Source: Streptomyces iakyrus
Lineage (GTDB): Bacteria; Actinomycetota; Actinomycetes; Streptomycetales; Streptomycetaceae
DNA length: 64,000 bases
Direction: 5' to 3'
Assembly (NCBI RefSeq): GCF_000717055.1
Contig: NZ_JNXI01000030.1
Coordinates: 92,539 to 156,538 of the forward strand
Under the pieces are notes generated by a model. That model saw only the letters and a program-made list of their open reading frames with translations, made no database searches and was not told the origin of the DNA. A program made the translations under genes and the position numbers. Shown here in pieces: positions 35,325 to 44,114 of this stretch (positions are counted from its first letter, which is position 1; each line of letters starts with the position of its first letter).

Positions 35325-36248
35325 GTGGCCGCTGACGAGGCGAACGCTACGGATGCCCGCGCGGCTCCGATCGCGCCACTTCCCGACCATCGCGACGTGA
35401 ACATGCCGTGCTGGCAGGAGCTGTGGCGCCGCCACGCGCACATCACCACGCCGCTGCGAGCGCGCGGACTGCCATGCGACATCGAGTTCGGCCTCAGCGC
35501 CTACATCGTGCGCGTCTCGCTCCCCGACGACAGCTACCTGATCATCAGTCCGCCGCAGGAACCGTCCTCCGACCACCCGCCCGGAGACCCCGAGGGCTGG
35601 ATGGCGACCCGCGAGCACCCCGACGACCAGACGCTGTTCGAGGTCCTCTACGACTCCGCCCCCTCCGACAACCCAGGCACTCGCCGGCGGCCCGAAGCCC
35701 GCCACGGCGGCAGCGCCCAACCCCTGATCGAGGCGATCGACCTCCGCCTCGCCCAGCTCGGACTGCTACCGCACCCCGCTCTGCCCCACGAAAGCCCCCA
35801 CGTGCACCCGGCCCAACCGACGCCCCCGCCCCCGCCCCGGGATGCCCCCGGCACACCAGACCGTCGCCCCGCCTACGACTACGGCGACGCGTTGCGCGAT
35901 CTGACCGACCGGCTCAACGCAGCCGAGTCGCACGCGGATGCCGCTGCCCTTTTGCATCAGATCCTGGAACCCACCGACGGCCTGCTGGCACAGCTCGGCG
36001 AGTTCTTCGAAGCAGCCGGCGAGAAAGCCAAGGAAGCCGAGGAGGACGACGGCTTCGACCTGTCCTACGACCTCGCCGACGCCGCTGCCGAGATCCGCAG
36101 CCTCGGAGAGGTCCTGCACGTGGCCGAGGACCGGATGCGGGCCCTCACCCCGCTCGCACCCGCACCGCGGCTGCCCTCCACGCCGACTCGTGCACCGTCC
36201 CTTCCGCCGCGAGCCCTCCCGTCAGCTCCGCCGCGGCACACGCGCTGA
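35325..36248 (+). CDS. Two-part protein ending in helical module Y
   Basis: A 307-residue protein. The N-terminal part (about 25-125) has CWQELWRRHAHITTPLRARG and IVRVSLPDDSYLIISPPQEP. A Pro-rich linker follows, then a C-terminal helical module (about 190-280): LRDLTDRLNAAESHADAAAL, LLHQILEPTDGLLAQLGEFF, LADAAAEIRSLGEVLHVAED. That module recurs in at least six other proteins of this block. GTG start at 35325. Function unknown. Confidence 0.65.
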   Translation: MAADEANATDARAAPIAPLPDHRDVNMPCWQELWRRHAHITTPLRARGLPCDIEFGLSAYIVRVSLPDDSYLIISPPQEPSSDHPPGDPEGWMATREHPDDQTLFEVLYDSAPSDNPGTRRRPEARHGGSAQPLIEAIDLRLAQLGLLPHPALPHESPHVHPAQPTPPPPPRDAPGTPDRRPAYDYGDALRDLTDRLNAAESHADAAALLHQILEPTDGLLAQLGEFFEAAGEKAKEAEEDDGFDLSYDLADAAAEIRSLGEVLHVAEDRMRALTPLAPAPRLPSTPTRAPSLPPRALPSAPPRHTR

Positions 36249-36464
36249 CGCCGCACCGCCGCCTCCCTCCCCTTCCCACCGCCTGCGGGGACAGCGGTCG
36301 CGCACTTCGCGTCCACGGCGTGGTCCAGCAGCTCACGGCCAAGAGCATCGGTGTGAACCTCCGCCACTCGGCGCCCACGACCAGCACGGCCCTTCCGCCG
36401 GCATCGCCGAAGACAGCACCCACGACCAGTCGTGCCCGCTCATCCCCATCCGCCCAGCAGACCC

Positions 36465-37532
36465 TTGGAGCCCCCTATCCGCACCGCTCGCCGTACCCTG
36501 CCGCTGTTCGTCGGCGCCGCCTGCCTCGCCCTGGCCCTCACCGGCTGCGCCGGCGAAGACGGCCCCGCCCATGCCCGGCAGACGCCCCGCGCCAGCACCG
36601 CCCCGAAGCCCGTGCCCGCTCTCAGCGCCGCCCAGGCCCGCGACGTCATCACCCGCTATTCGAAGATCAACAACGAGGCCAACACCGACCGCGACCGGCG
36701 CCTGCTCGACACGGTCGAGGACGGCCCGCTGTACGCGATGTCCGTCTCGGACTACACCGAGACCGAAGGGCTCCCCGCGGCAGACCGCAAGCCGTACAAG
36801 CCGTGGTCCTACGACTCCGCGGACGCCAAGCTGTACATCCCGCGCCTGGGAGCCGGACAGAACCGCTGGTTCGCCGCCGCGCTCTCGGACCAGAAGGGCA
36901 AGGCCCCCTCGCGGTTGGCCGTGTTCGCCGAACGTCCCCAGCACAAGCGCTGGGAGATGGTCTCCGTCGTCGACCTCGACAGCCTGGACCTGCCGGACAT
37001 CGCCCTCGACCACGACGGATACGCAACGGCCGTCACCACCGACGGCAACAAGCACCTCTCTGCCGACGCCAAGCTGCTGCGCACCGCGATCCTCGACAAC
37101 TTCGCCACCGGAGGCAAGAACACGGGGACGAAGGTCTTGGCCCCGACCAAGGCGAGCAAGCGGCAGATCGAAGTCCACGACAAGACCGGCTCCCGCTTCG
37201 GGGCCCAGGGCACCACCGTCTTCGCCGGCGCCGCGAACCGCTACACATACGCCTACGCCCTCAAGACCACCGACGGCGGCGCGCTGATCCTCTTCTCCCA
37301 CACGCACACCCAGACCGACGCCGTGGCGCATTCCGGCCTGCAGATCAACCCCGGCAAGGACGACCGGGCTTGGCTCCACGACGTGCCCCGCACCTCTATC
37401 CGCTACACGTTCGTGTGCAACGACGCCGCCACCGTCCCCGCGAAGGCCGAGCCCTCCCGCCTGATCGGCTACACCTGCGCGCGTACCGACGCCTCCGGAC
37501 CGCCGGTCCCGTCCTGGTCCGACCGCGCGTAG
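36465..37532 (+). CDS. Lipoprotein, hypothetical
   Basis: A roughly 355-residue exported lipoprotein. The signal sequence TLPLFVGAACLALALTGC has a lipobox cysteine. The mature part has two halves of similar size: a YSKINNEANTDRDRRLLDTV helical start and later RYTYAYALKTTDGGALILFS. The first canonical start with a sensible length is the TTG at 36465. A GGAG lies just after it, 6 bases before an ATC at 36477, which would give the more natural N-terminus (x-RTARRTLPLF). Probably a surface protein of the mating apparatus. Confidence 0.75.
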   Translation: MEPPIRTARRTLPLFVGAACLALALTGCAGEDGPAHARQTPRASTAPKPVPALSAAQARDVITRYSKINNEANTDRDRRLLDTVEDGPLYAMSVSDYTETEGLPAADRKPYKPWSYDSADAKLYIPRLGAGQNRWFAAALSDQKGKAPSRLAVFAERPQHKRWEMVSVVDLDSLDLPDIALDHDGYATAVTTDGNKHLSADAKLLRTAILDNFATGGKNTGTKVLAPTKASKRQIEVHDKTGSRFGAQGTTVFAGAANRYTYAYALKTTDGGALILFSHTHTQTDAVAHSGLQINPGKDDRAWLHDVPRTSIRYTFVCNDAATVPAKAEPSRLIGYTCARTDASGPPVPSWSDRA

Positions 37533-37550
37533 ACGCACCCGCGCGCCACC

Positions 37551-38189
37551 GTGACGGCCGCCGAACCTCCCCGCACCCCGCTCGCTCCGGAGAATCCCCT
37601 GTCCACACGCTCCTTCATCGCCCGCCCCACCCGCGGTACGGGATACACGGGCATCCGCGTCCAGCTCGACGGCGTACGCAGCCACCACCTCCCTTTGCTC
37701 CTGGCCGCCTACCAGTACAAGTTCGGACGCGACATCGAGGCCATGTCCCGGCACCTCATCGACGACGTCGCCGTCGGCTGGGACGAACTCGGCACCGATC
37801 TCCTCGACGACGCCCCGCCCGCACTCGTGACCGCGCTGACCGGCGGCGAGCACTGGCCCAGCCGAACCCTCGACCACCTGATCACCCCGGACGGCTCACC
37901 CCCGGTACGCATGTCGGTCACCGACACGACCGCCGACGAGCAGGACATGCATTGGGGGTACGTCCTGCACAAGGAGGGCGTCGAGGTGATCAGCCTCCTG
38001 CACGAGGACATCGGCCCGATCGTGAGCTGGTCCACCGACCCGCGCACTGCCTTCAACGACCACCCGGCGGCCTGGTCCTCCCTCGACTCCCCGCCCGCCA
38101 TCCGGGCATCGCGCGGCAGGAAGCCCCAGAGCGCTCCTGCCGCAGCCCCACCGAAGGCTGGCACCCCGCGCCCCGCCGCCCGACGCTAG
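37551..38189 (+). CDS. Conserved hypothetical protein
   Basis: A 212-residue protein (196 from the likely start). Core: GYTGIRVQLDGVRSHHLPLL, GRDIEAMSRHLIDDVAVGWD, MHWGYVLHKEGVEVISLLHE. The GTG at 37551 has no ribosome site. A CTG at 37599 sits 5 bases after GGAGA and begins the conserved part (x-STRSFIARPTRG). No domain recognised; similar proteins are, to my recollection, common near DUF317 genes. Confidence 0.6.
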   Translation: MTAAEPPRTPLAPENPLSTRSFIARPTRGTGYTGIRVQLDGVRSHHLPLLLAAYQYKFGRDIEAMSRHLIDDVAVGWDELGTDLLDDAPPALVTALTGGEHWPSRTLDHLITPDGSPPVRMSVTDTTADEQDMHWGYVLHKEGVEVISLLHEDIGPIVSWSTDPRTAFNDHPAAWSSLDSPPAIRASRGRKPQSAPAAAPPKAGTPRPAARR

Positions 38190-38235
38190 TTCCCCCTCGT
38201 CTTCCCGGAGCCTTCACTGCCCGTACACCACGCCC

Positions 38236-38979
38236 CTGATCACCGTCGTCATCGCAAGCCGCCTGCGCGAAGACCGGCTGGACTACCTGACCGCGATGCA
38301 CGCCAGCCTCACCCGGCAGTCCGTACCGTGGGAGGCCGTGATCGCGCTCGACGGTGCTTCGCCCGACCGTCTGCCGGCCCAGCTCGCGCAGGACCCGCGC
38401 GTTCACACGCTGGCGCTGCCCCGTCCGGTCGGCGCCGCCTGCGCCAGGAACCTGGCCCTCGCTCACGTACGCACCCCGTACACCAACTGGGCCGACGACG
38501 ATGACCTGTTCCCCGACGATGCGATGGCCGTACGGCTGAACGCCCTGGAGTCGACGAGAGTCGGCTGGTGCGCCGGCTGGAGCGAGGACCAGCACCCCGA
38601 CGGCTCGACCACCCTGTGGCGCTGCCCCACCCCGCCCGGCCGGCACGAGGCCGGCGACGTGTGGACCTATTGGAAGTCGCCGACGGACACCATCCCCATC
38701 GGGCCGACCACGATCCTCGCCCGCACCGACCTCGTGCGCGCCGCGCCGATGGGCGGCCTTGTCCAGGGCGAGGACTACTGCGCGGCCCTCGGCGTAACCG
38801 CACTCGCCCCCGGGGTCCTGCTGCCAGTACCCGTGTACAGGTACCGCAAGTGGGACGGGCAGATGACGGCCCAGGCCGGATACGACCGGATGGAGGCGGC
38901 TGCCCGGGAGCACGCCTGGGCGTACGGCCGCAGCCTGCGCGCCGTCCTGCGCGGTGGTGAGGACCCGGTCCGTGGCTGA
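38236..38979 (+). CDS. Glycosyltransferase family 2-like protein
   Basis: A GT-A-fold glycosyltransferase of about 247 residues. It begins LITVVIASRLREDRLDYLTA, then WEAVIALDGASPDRL, GAACARNLALAHVRTPYTNW and ADDDDLFPDDA (a DxD-like metal motif). The first ATG (38296) lies inside the conserved domain, so translation must begin upstream. In frame there are only a CTG (38236) and other non-standard codons, downstream of GGAG at 38207. Either a rare start or a small indel is involved. The stop overlaps the next gene. Confidence 0.7.
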   Translation: MITVVIASRLREDRLDYLTAMHASLTRQSVPWEAVIALDGASPDRLPAQLAQDPRVHTLALPRPVGAACARNLALAHVRTPYTNWADDDDLFPDDAMAVRLNALESTRVGWCAGWSEDQHPDGSTTLWRCPTPPGRHEAGDVWTYWKSPTDTIPIGPTTILARTDLVRAAPMGGLVQGEDYCAALGVTALAPGVLLPVPVYRYRKWDGQMTAQAGYDRMEAAAREHAWAYGRSLRAVLRGGEDPVRG

Positions 38980-40076
38980 GGCGCAGATCGTCCTGTCGCA
39001 CAGCCGGGAGTCCGGGATCGTCGCGATCGCCTCGGGCGAGCAGTACCGGTGGGCGCACACCGCCCTCGCGGACAGCGGCTTCCAGCGGGACGACGACGGC
39101 GTCTGGCACCTGCCCGCGGACGGCACCCAGACCACCGTGGTCGACCTGGTCACGTGCGCGAAGCGACACCGCACCAGCGTGCACACGAGCAGCCGCCGGT
39201 TCATCGGCGACGCCGCCCGCGACCTCGCGCGCCTCCTGCCCGGCCAGTGGCACGCCTCGGTCGAGATCTACTCGCACCCCGCCTGGCAGGAAGACCTGGT
39301 CCCCTGGATCTGGGACAGCGGCGAACTCGGCCGCGCCGTCCATAGCGAGCGGATCCCCTACGCCGCACTCCTCACCGACATGGTGCAGGGGACCACGCTG
39401 CTGTTCATCGAACGTCCCGGCCGTGAACTCGACTACCTAGTGGGGGCCTTCTCGCCCGAGGGACTCGAAGGGGGCTACGGCGACCCCCACGCGCCGCGCA
39501 GCATCGTCCTGCCGCCGTTCCCCGGACGGGCTGCCCAGGCCCTCACCGACCGGTACCTCCCCGCCTACGAGCAGGCCGTTTACGCCCGCAAGACGGCGGC
39601 CATCGCAGCCTTGCTTGCAGACATCCGCTCCGAGCACGACACCTGGCAGGCCATGAACGCCTCCGGTCGCTATAGCGACGCCACCCCGCTGAGCGCCGCC
39701 GCCCTCGGCGCCGCGACGGAGTTGTTCCTCGACCACGCCTGGCGTCGTTTCCTGACCGTCGTCGACCACGCCCCGGCGCTGCTCGACCGGTGTCGGCCCG
39801 CGAGCAGCCCGTGGCCCGACGACGCCGCAGCCCTGTCCCGCCTGGCCGACGCCGTGGTCGATGCCGAAGCCCTGGTCGACGAGATCGTCCACGGCGGTTC
39901 CGTGCCGGAGCGGGCGCCGAGCACGCGCGTGGCCAGCCATCGAGACGTGGCTCGCCGACGGCGAAACGTTCTTTCGTCAGGCCCGCATCAGCGCGCCCCA
40001 TCGTCGCCCGGCCCTGCCCGTCACCGCGCCAGCCCGCCCCCTCACCGCAGCCCGGCCCGCGCACCGCGGCCCGTGA
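38972..40076 (+). pseudogene. Module-X protein, apparent late frameshift
   Basis: GTG at 38972 overlaps the glycosyltransferase stop. Domains in order: module X (AIASGEQYRWAHTALADSGF, DDDGVWHLPAD), HASVEIYSHPAWQEDLVPWI, then LLFIERPGRELDYLVGAFSP, then a helical part (FLDHAWRRFLTVVDHAPALL). Near 39910 the frame turns Pro/Arg-rich. The next frame reads AIETWLADGETFFRQARI and stops at 40076, just before the next gene's ribosome site. A one-base indel would restore a gene of about 367 residues. Uncorrected, it runs on to 40543. Confidence 0.6.
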
Positions 40077-40113
40077 CCCTTCCGCCCCACGCCCCGAGGA
40101 GAGCCCCGCCCCC

Positions 40114-40572
40114 TTGCGACCCGGCACCCACTTCGCCTTCGGCGACCACGAGGAACACGGCTTCGTGGCCTCCTTCACCGCCGCCCTGCCTGCGCACCTC
40201 GCCCACTGGTACCTGGAGCGCGAGCAGTTCGAGCCCGTTCCCGGAGAACCCGGCCTGTACTGGCTCAGCGAGCCCGAGCGCGACGGAGTCCGCCGCACCC
40301 GCCAAGCCGTCCACGACCTGCGCCGCCACGGCTACACCGTGCAGGCCGACATCCGCCTCGACCCGTCCCTCTCGGCCGGCCCGCCGCGCCCTGTCCGGCC
40401 CAACGGACTCCAGGAGCGCCGCAGCCGGCTCACCCAGGCCGCCGCCGGCCGGACGACGCAGCGCTCCGCACCGCCCACCACCTCCCCGCCAGCGGCCCGG
40501 CCGATCCCGCCGAAGCCCACGTACGCTCCGACCGTCCGTTTGACGGCCGCGACCGGCGGGCGGTCACGATGA
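40114..40572 (+). CDS. Module-X protein
   Basis: A 152-residue protein. Module X: AHWYLEREQFEPVPGEPGLY, WLSEPERDGVRRTRQAVHDL, RRHGYTVQADIRLDP, then a Pro/Arg tail. TTG start with GAGGAGAG upstream; the stop overlaps the next ATG (ATGA). Function unknown. It is related in pattern to the proteins at 38972, 44970, 45689 and 46447. Confidence 0.65.
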   Translation: MRPGTHFAFGDHEEHGFVASFTAALPAHLAHWYLEREQFEPVPGEPGLYWLSEPERDGVRRTRQAVHDLRRHGYTVQADIRLDPSLSAGPPRPVRPNGLQERRSRLTQAAAGRTTQRSAPPTTSPPAARPIPPKPTYAPTVRLTAATGGRSR

Positions 40573-41759
40573 CACCCGCGAGCAGCCCGGCCCCCGACGG
40601 CCCCTTGCCGACAGCTCCCGAACTGGCAAACTGGGCACGCGACTTCCGCTTGCGGATGGCGGTCATCGACAGCGAGACCGAGGCCGCGCTCGACATGACA
40701 CGCGACCGCTACGGCCGTACCGTCCACGCGGGCGCAGGCGCAGCCGCACGAGCCCACCGTGACAAGGCGGCGGTGGAGGCGTACGCCACCCACCTCGCCC
40801 CGCACGCCGAGGCTCTCCTCGATGCCGCCCGACTCGTACTCGACGAGCTGCCACCCTCCCGGCACCTGACCGGGTGGCGGGCCGTCCTGGACGGCCTGGC
40901 TGCCTCCGCCGCCGAACTCCGCCGAGCCCTCGACCGGCCGGCTGCGCCCGGCTCCCCCGCCGAACGCACTCAGCACGCGGCCTTGTGGCCACACCTCACC
41001 GCTTGGGCGGACCACAGCTGCATCGCCAGCAACCTCGCCGACCAGCGCGCCGGCCAGAACCACAAGGCTCCGCTGACCGACGAAGAGCAGCAGATGTGGA
41101 CCGAGAGGGCCCAGGCCGCGCAGCGGCGCGGCGAGCTGGAGCTGACCGAGTCGTGGTATGCCGCCGACGGACAGCCGATCACCCTCGCTTACCTGGTCGA
41201 GGACAACGACTCGACGGTGGTCGCGCTGCGCGGCGACCCGGGCGTACCGGGCTGGCAGGTGATCGGGCACTACGCCCACGAGCATGAGGCGGGCAAGTCC
41301 CTGCCCGCTCCGGTCCCGCCCGGCATCCTGCGCGCGGACGTCTCCCGGTTCAACCGCCCGGCACCGGCCCCGGAGATGTCTCTGCAGGAACTCATCCGCG
41401 ACGTCGTCGAAGGCCACAGTGCCGGTGACGCCTCGAATGCTCTCCTCGGAGCCGTCCAGCGCGGCTACGCCGCCGGCCCGATGGTCCGCCTGCAGGAACT
41501 TGTGGAGACGAGCAGCCAGTTCGCCAGCGCCCTGGAGACCGTGCAGGGCCGCCAGATCGCCGCCCGCCTCTCAGCGTTGGGACGGCAGATCGAGTTCCTC
41601 ACCCGTGAAGTCGAAGAGGCGGCCGAAGACCTCGGCGCGACCGTCGCCGTCCTGCCCCCGCACCGCACCCCCGTGCTACGTGCCCGCCCGCGCCCGGCCG
41701 TGGACACCACCCCGCCCACGCCGCCACCCCGCGCCAGCACGACCGCCCGCCACCGCTAG
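40569..41759 (+). CDS. Helical protein with C-terminal module Y
   Basis: A 396-residue, largely helical protein: LANWARDFRLRMAVIDSETE, AVEAYATHLAPHAEALLDAA, then a small beta-rich insert (SWYAADGQPITLAYLVEDND), and a C-terminal module Y (about 275-365: LIRDVVEGHSAGDASNALLG, LQELVETSSQFASALETVQG, LSALGRQIEFLTREVEEAAE). ATG overlaps the upstream stop. The coiled-coil-like helices suggest protein-protein contacts. Confidence 0.65.
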   Translation: MTPASSPAPDGPLPTAPELANWARDFRLRMAVIDSETEAALDMTRDRYGRTVHAGAGAAARAHRDKAAVEAYATHLAPHAEALLDAARLVLDELPPSRHLTGWRAVLDGLAASAAELRRALDRPAAPGSPAERTQHAALWPHLTAWADHSCIASNLADQRAGQNHKAPLTDEEQQMWTERAQAAQRRGELELTESWYAADGQPITLAYLVEDNDSTVVALRGDPGVPGWQVIGHYAHEHEAGKSLPAPVPPGILRADVSRFNRPAPAPEMSLQELIRDVVEGHSAGDASNALLGAVQRGYAAGPMVRLQELVETSSQFASALETVQGRQIAARLSALGRQIEFLTREVEEAAEDLGATVAVLPPHRTPVLRARPRPAVDTTPPTPPPRASTTARHR

Positions 41760-41777
41760 ACCCCGAGAAAGCACCCG

Positions 41778-43046
41778 TTGTCCCCGACCGCACCCCCGGC
41801 CCAGGCACCGCGCATCACCTACGGCACGGTGCTGGGCAGCCCGTACGTCGCCCGCCTCCTCGGCGGCACCCTCACCGGCCGACTCCCCAACGGCATGGCA
41901 CCCGTCGCCATCCTCCTGTGGGCCACCACGAGCGGCAGCAGCATCGCCTTCGGCGGACTGCTCAGCGCCCTGTACGGGCTGTCCTCCTCGGTGGTGCAAC
42001 CCGTCAAGGGACGCCTCATGGACCGCCACGGCCAGACGGCGGTGCATCTTCCGGCCGCCGTGCTCAACTCGGCTCTCCTGGTGACCCTTCCGCTGACGGG
42101 ACCGTACGGCGGACCGGGCCTCGCCACGACCCTCGTCGTCGCCGCCGGCCTGACCACCCCGCCCCTGGAGGCCGGGCTGCGGGCCCTGTGGCCCAGCGTG
42201 CTGCCCGACGCCCGCCTTCGACACGCCGCGCTCGCCCTCGACACCGGTACACAGGGCCTCCTGTACATCGTCGGCCCCCTGCTCGTCGCCGCCCTCGCCT
42301 CCGCGTACAACCCCAGCGTCGCGCTCACCGTCACCGCCGTCCTCGGCCTGGCCGGCACCACCGTGGTCGCCCTCGCTCCGCCATCGCGGCGCTGGCGATC
42401 GACGCCGTCAGTCGGCACCCTGCACTGTCCCGTTAGACGGCTGACCAGCCCCGGTCTGCTGCTCCTGCTCGTCTCGCTCACCGGCATCGGGTTCGCGATC
42501 GGGGCCATGAACGTGTGGTCGATCGCCATAGCCGAGCACCACGAACAGGACATGCTCTCGGGCATCATCCCCGCCGCGTTCTCCACCGGCAGCTTCCTGG
42601 GCGGCCTCGTCTACGGGCGCCGCACCTGGAGTCGGGCAACCACCGACCAACTGATCATCGCCAGCGCCGCGTTCCTCGCCGGATGGCTCCCGCTCGCAAC
42701 CCAGCCCGCGCCGTTTGCGGCCACCGCCGCGGTCGCCGTGCCTGGTGCGTTCCTGACCGTCGTGGTCGCCTGCGCCTACGTGACCACCGATGCTCTCGCT
42801 CCTGCGGGCCGGACCAGCGAGGCGTATGCGTGGCTGATCCTCTCGATCGGCGTCGGGCAGTCCGCCGGTACCGCCCTGGCCGGACGCCTCACCGAGCAGA
42901 CGCTCGCCAGCGCGGCGCTCCCCGCCGTCGGCGCGGCCTTCGCCCTCGCCATCCTTCTCGCCGCGCGCCGACAGCTCCGCCCCGCCGGGCACCGGCCGCC
43001 CGGCCGACACCGCCGCCCACTCCGAGGCCGGCACAAGACGTCCTGA
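41778..43046 (+). CDS. MFS transporter
   Basis: A 422-residue 12-helix major facilitator protein: RLLGGTLTGRLPNGMAPVAI (helix 1), PVKGRLMDRHGQTAVHLPAA (motif A: G-x-x-x-D-x-x-G). It is a predicted drug or small-molecule exporter. TTG start with GAGAAAG upstream, 18 bases after the previous stop. A transporter inside a conjugation block is cargo-like, as is the leftward MFS at 17892. Confidence 0.8.
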   Translation: MSPTAPPAQAPRITYGTVLGSPYVARLLGGTLTGRLPNGMAPVAILLWATTSGSSIAFGGLLSALYGLSSSVVQPVKGRLMDRHGQTAVHLPAAVLNSALLVTLPLTGPYGGPGLATTLVVAAGLTTPPLEAGLRALWPSVLPDARLRHAALALDTGTQGLLYIVGPLLVAALASAYNPSVALTVTAVLGLAGTTVVALAPPSRRWRSTPSVGTLHCPVRRLTSPGLLLLLVSLTGIGFAIGAMNVWSIAIAEHHEQDMLSGIIPAAFSTGSFLGGLVYGRRTWSRATTDQLIIASAAFLAGWLPLATQPAPFAATAAVAVPGAFLTVVVACAYVTTDALAPAGRTSEAYAWLILSIGVGQSAGTALAGRLTEQTLASAALPAVGAAFALAILLAARRQLRPAGHRPPGRHRRPLRGRHKTS

Positions 43047-43091
43047 TCAGGGCACGCCCCCACCTTCCAACCCCTTTGAGGAGATCGAATT

Positions 43092-43589
43092 ATGGCCGTG
43101 CGTACGCACTGGACCGTGGAGCACGCCTGCTCCCACAGCGTGGATCATGACCTGTCCAATCGTCCTGCCGACAAGCGGGCGGGCTTTGCCCGTTGGCTCG
43201 CGTCGAAGGACTGCACCGACTGCTGGAAGGCGGCGCGCGACGCCGACTCCGAGTCCAAGGAGGAGTGGCTCGCGACCAAGCGGGCCGAGGAGCAGGAGGC
43301 AGCCGTCGCGTGGGCGAAGCAGTTCTACATGCCGCAGTTGGAGGGCCCGGAGAAGGCCCTGGGCTGGGGCGAGCGCTCCCGCCACCAGCTGATGACGGCC
43401 GCGCACACCGCGCTCGTCGTCGAGGGCACTTGGGACGAGGCGGACTGGGCGGAGCTGGAGGAGAAGGCCCGCTCCATCACCCGTGCCGGATGGTGGATCG
43501 ACCAGCGGGACGCCGAAGGCACTGACCTGCTCGAACTTCTCGACGCGGCCAGTGAGGCGGACCGCGGGACGGAGAACCCGTTCCGCTGA
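43092..43589 (+). CDS. Putative zinc-ribbon-type conserved protein
   Basis: A 165-residue protein. The N-terminus has HACSHSVDHDLSNRPAD and CTDCWKA, a possible Cys/His metal site. It is followed by an acidic helical body: EEWLATKRAEEQEAAVAWAK, GWGERSRHQLMTAAHTALVV, WWIDQRDAEGTDLLELL. ATG with GAGGAG 8 bases upstream. Copy B of the dyad element begins 8 bases past the stop. Function unknown. Confidence 0.7.
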   Translation: MAVRTHWTVEHACSHSVDHDLSNRPADKRAGFARWLASKDCTDCWKAARDADSESKEEWLATKRAEEQEAAVAWAKQFYMPQLEGPEKALGWGERSRHQLMTAAHTALVVEGTWDEADWAELEEKARSITRAGWWIDQRDAEGTDLLELLDAASEADRGTENPFR

Positions 43590-43596
43590 CGGCGGG

Positions 43597-43645
43597 GCAA
43601 CATAGCCGGGAAACGCCGGTTAGCCAAACCGGCGTTCCTCCGGAC
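43597..43645 (+). promoter_or_regulatory. Conserved dyad element, copy B
   Basis: GCAACATAGC, 7 bases (CGGGAAA), CGCCGGTT-AGCCA-AACCGGCG, then TTCCTCCGGAC. The dyad extends to 10 bp (AACGCCGGTT/AACCGGCGTT). It starts 8 bases after the stop at 43589 and ends 44 bases before the ATG at 43689. TATTGAT just beyond could be a -10 box. Confidence 0.75.
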
Positions 43646-43688
43646 TATTGATGCTCCCACCCCGCCAGCCATCGCGTGGAAGGAACTC

Positions 43689-44114
43689 ATGTCCCAGCCC
43701 CCGTCCGCCTCGGCGTTCGCACCGACGCCCGACCCGCTCACCCCCGACCGGGACATCACCCACGCCCATTTCCAGGCCGGTGACGCCGTCGTCGTCCTGA
43801 AGGGGGTGGCCGGCGGAGAACTGTGGGGCGACGCGATGCGCGTCGTGGCCCCTTCCTGGCACACCCCGACCGACGAGGACGGGTGGCGGCTGCGGGATGC
43901 GACCGGCGGCACCCAGTCCTACGTCACCGCCCACCCTCGCTACCTCGTGCACCTCTCACGCCGCTGCCCTGACTGCCTGATCTATCTACGGGCCATGGAG
44001 GACTCCCTCCTCGCACGGTTCGCCGACCGCGACGAGCTGATCGACTGCGGCTGGTACACCACCACCGCCCTGGGCCAGCTCGTGCACATCGCCGACATCC
44101 GGGGCGGCCGGTGA
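43689..44114 (+). CDS. Hypothetical protein downstream of dyad element
   Basis: A 141-residue protein: AHFQAGDAVVVLKGVAGGEL, TDEDGWRLRDATGGTQSYVT, CPDCLIYLRAMEDSLLARF. A single CPDC could bind metal. ATG with GGAAGGA upstream. Its stop overlaps the relaxase-like gene start (GTGA). Function unknown, but it is coupled to that gene. Confidence 0.65.
   Translation: MSQPPSASAFAPTPDPLTPDRDITHAHFQAGDAVVVLKGVAGGELWGDAMRVVAPSWHTPTDEDGWRLRDATGGTQSYVTAHPRYLVHLSRRCPDCLIYLRAMEDSLLARFADRDELIDCGWYTTTALGQLVHIADIRGGR

Noticed and set aside
36333..37877. Minus-strand 514-codon frame
   Set aside because: Val/Gly-rich antisense of the lipoprotein gene, which has a real lipobox.
35408..38239. Open frame of 943 codons on the plus strand
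   Set aside because: Almost entirely Arg/Pro/Ala. It overlaps three better genes in another frame; third-position GC bias keeps it open.
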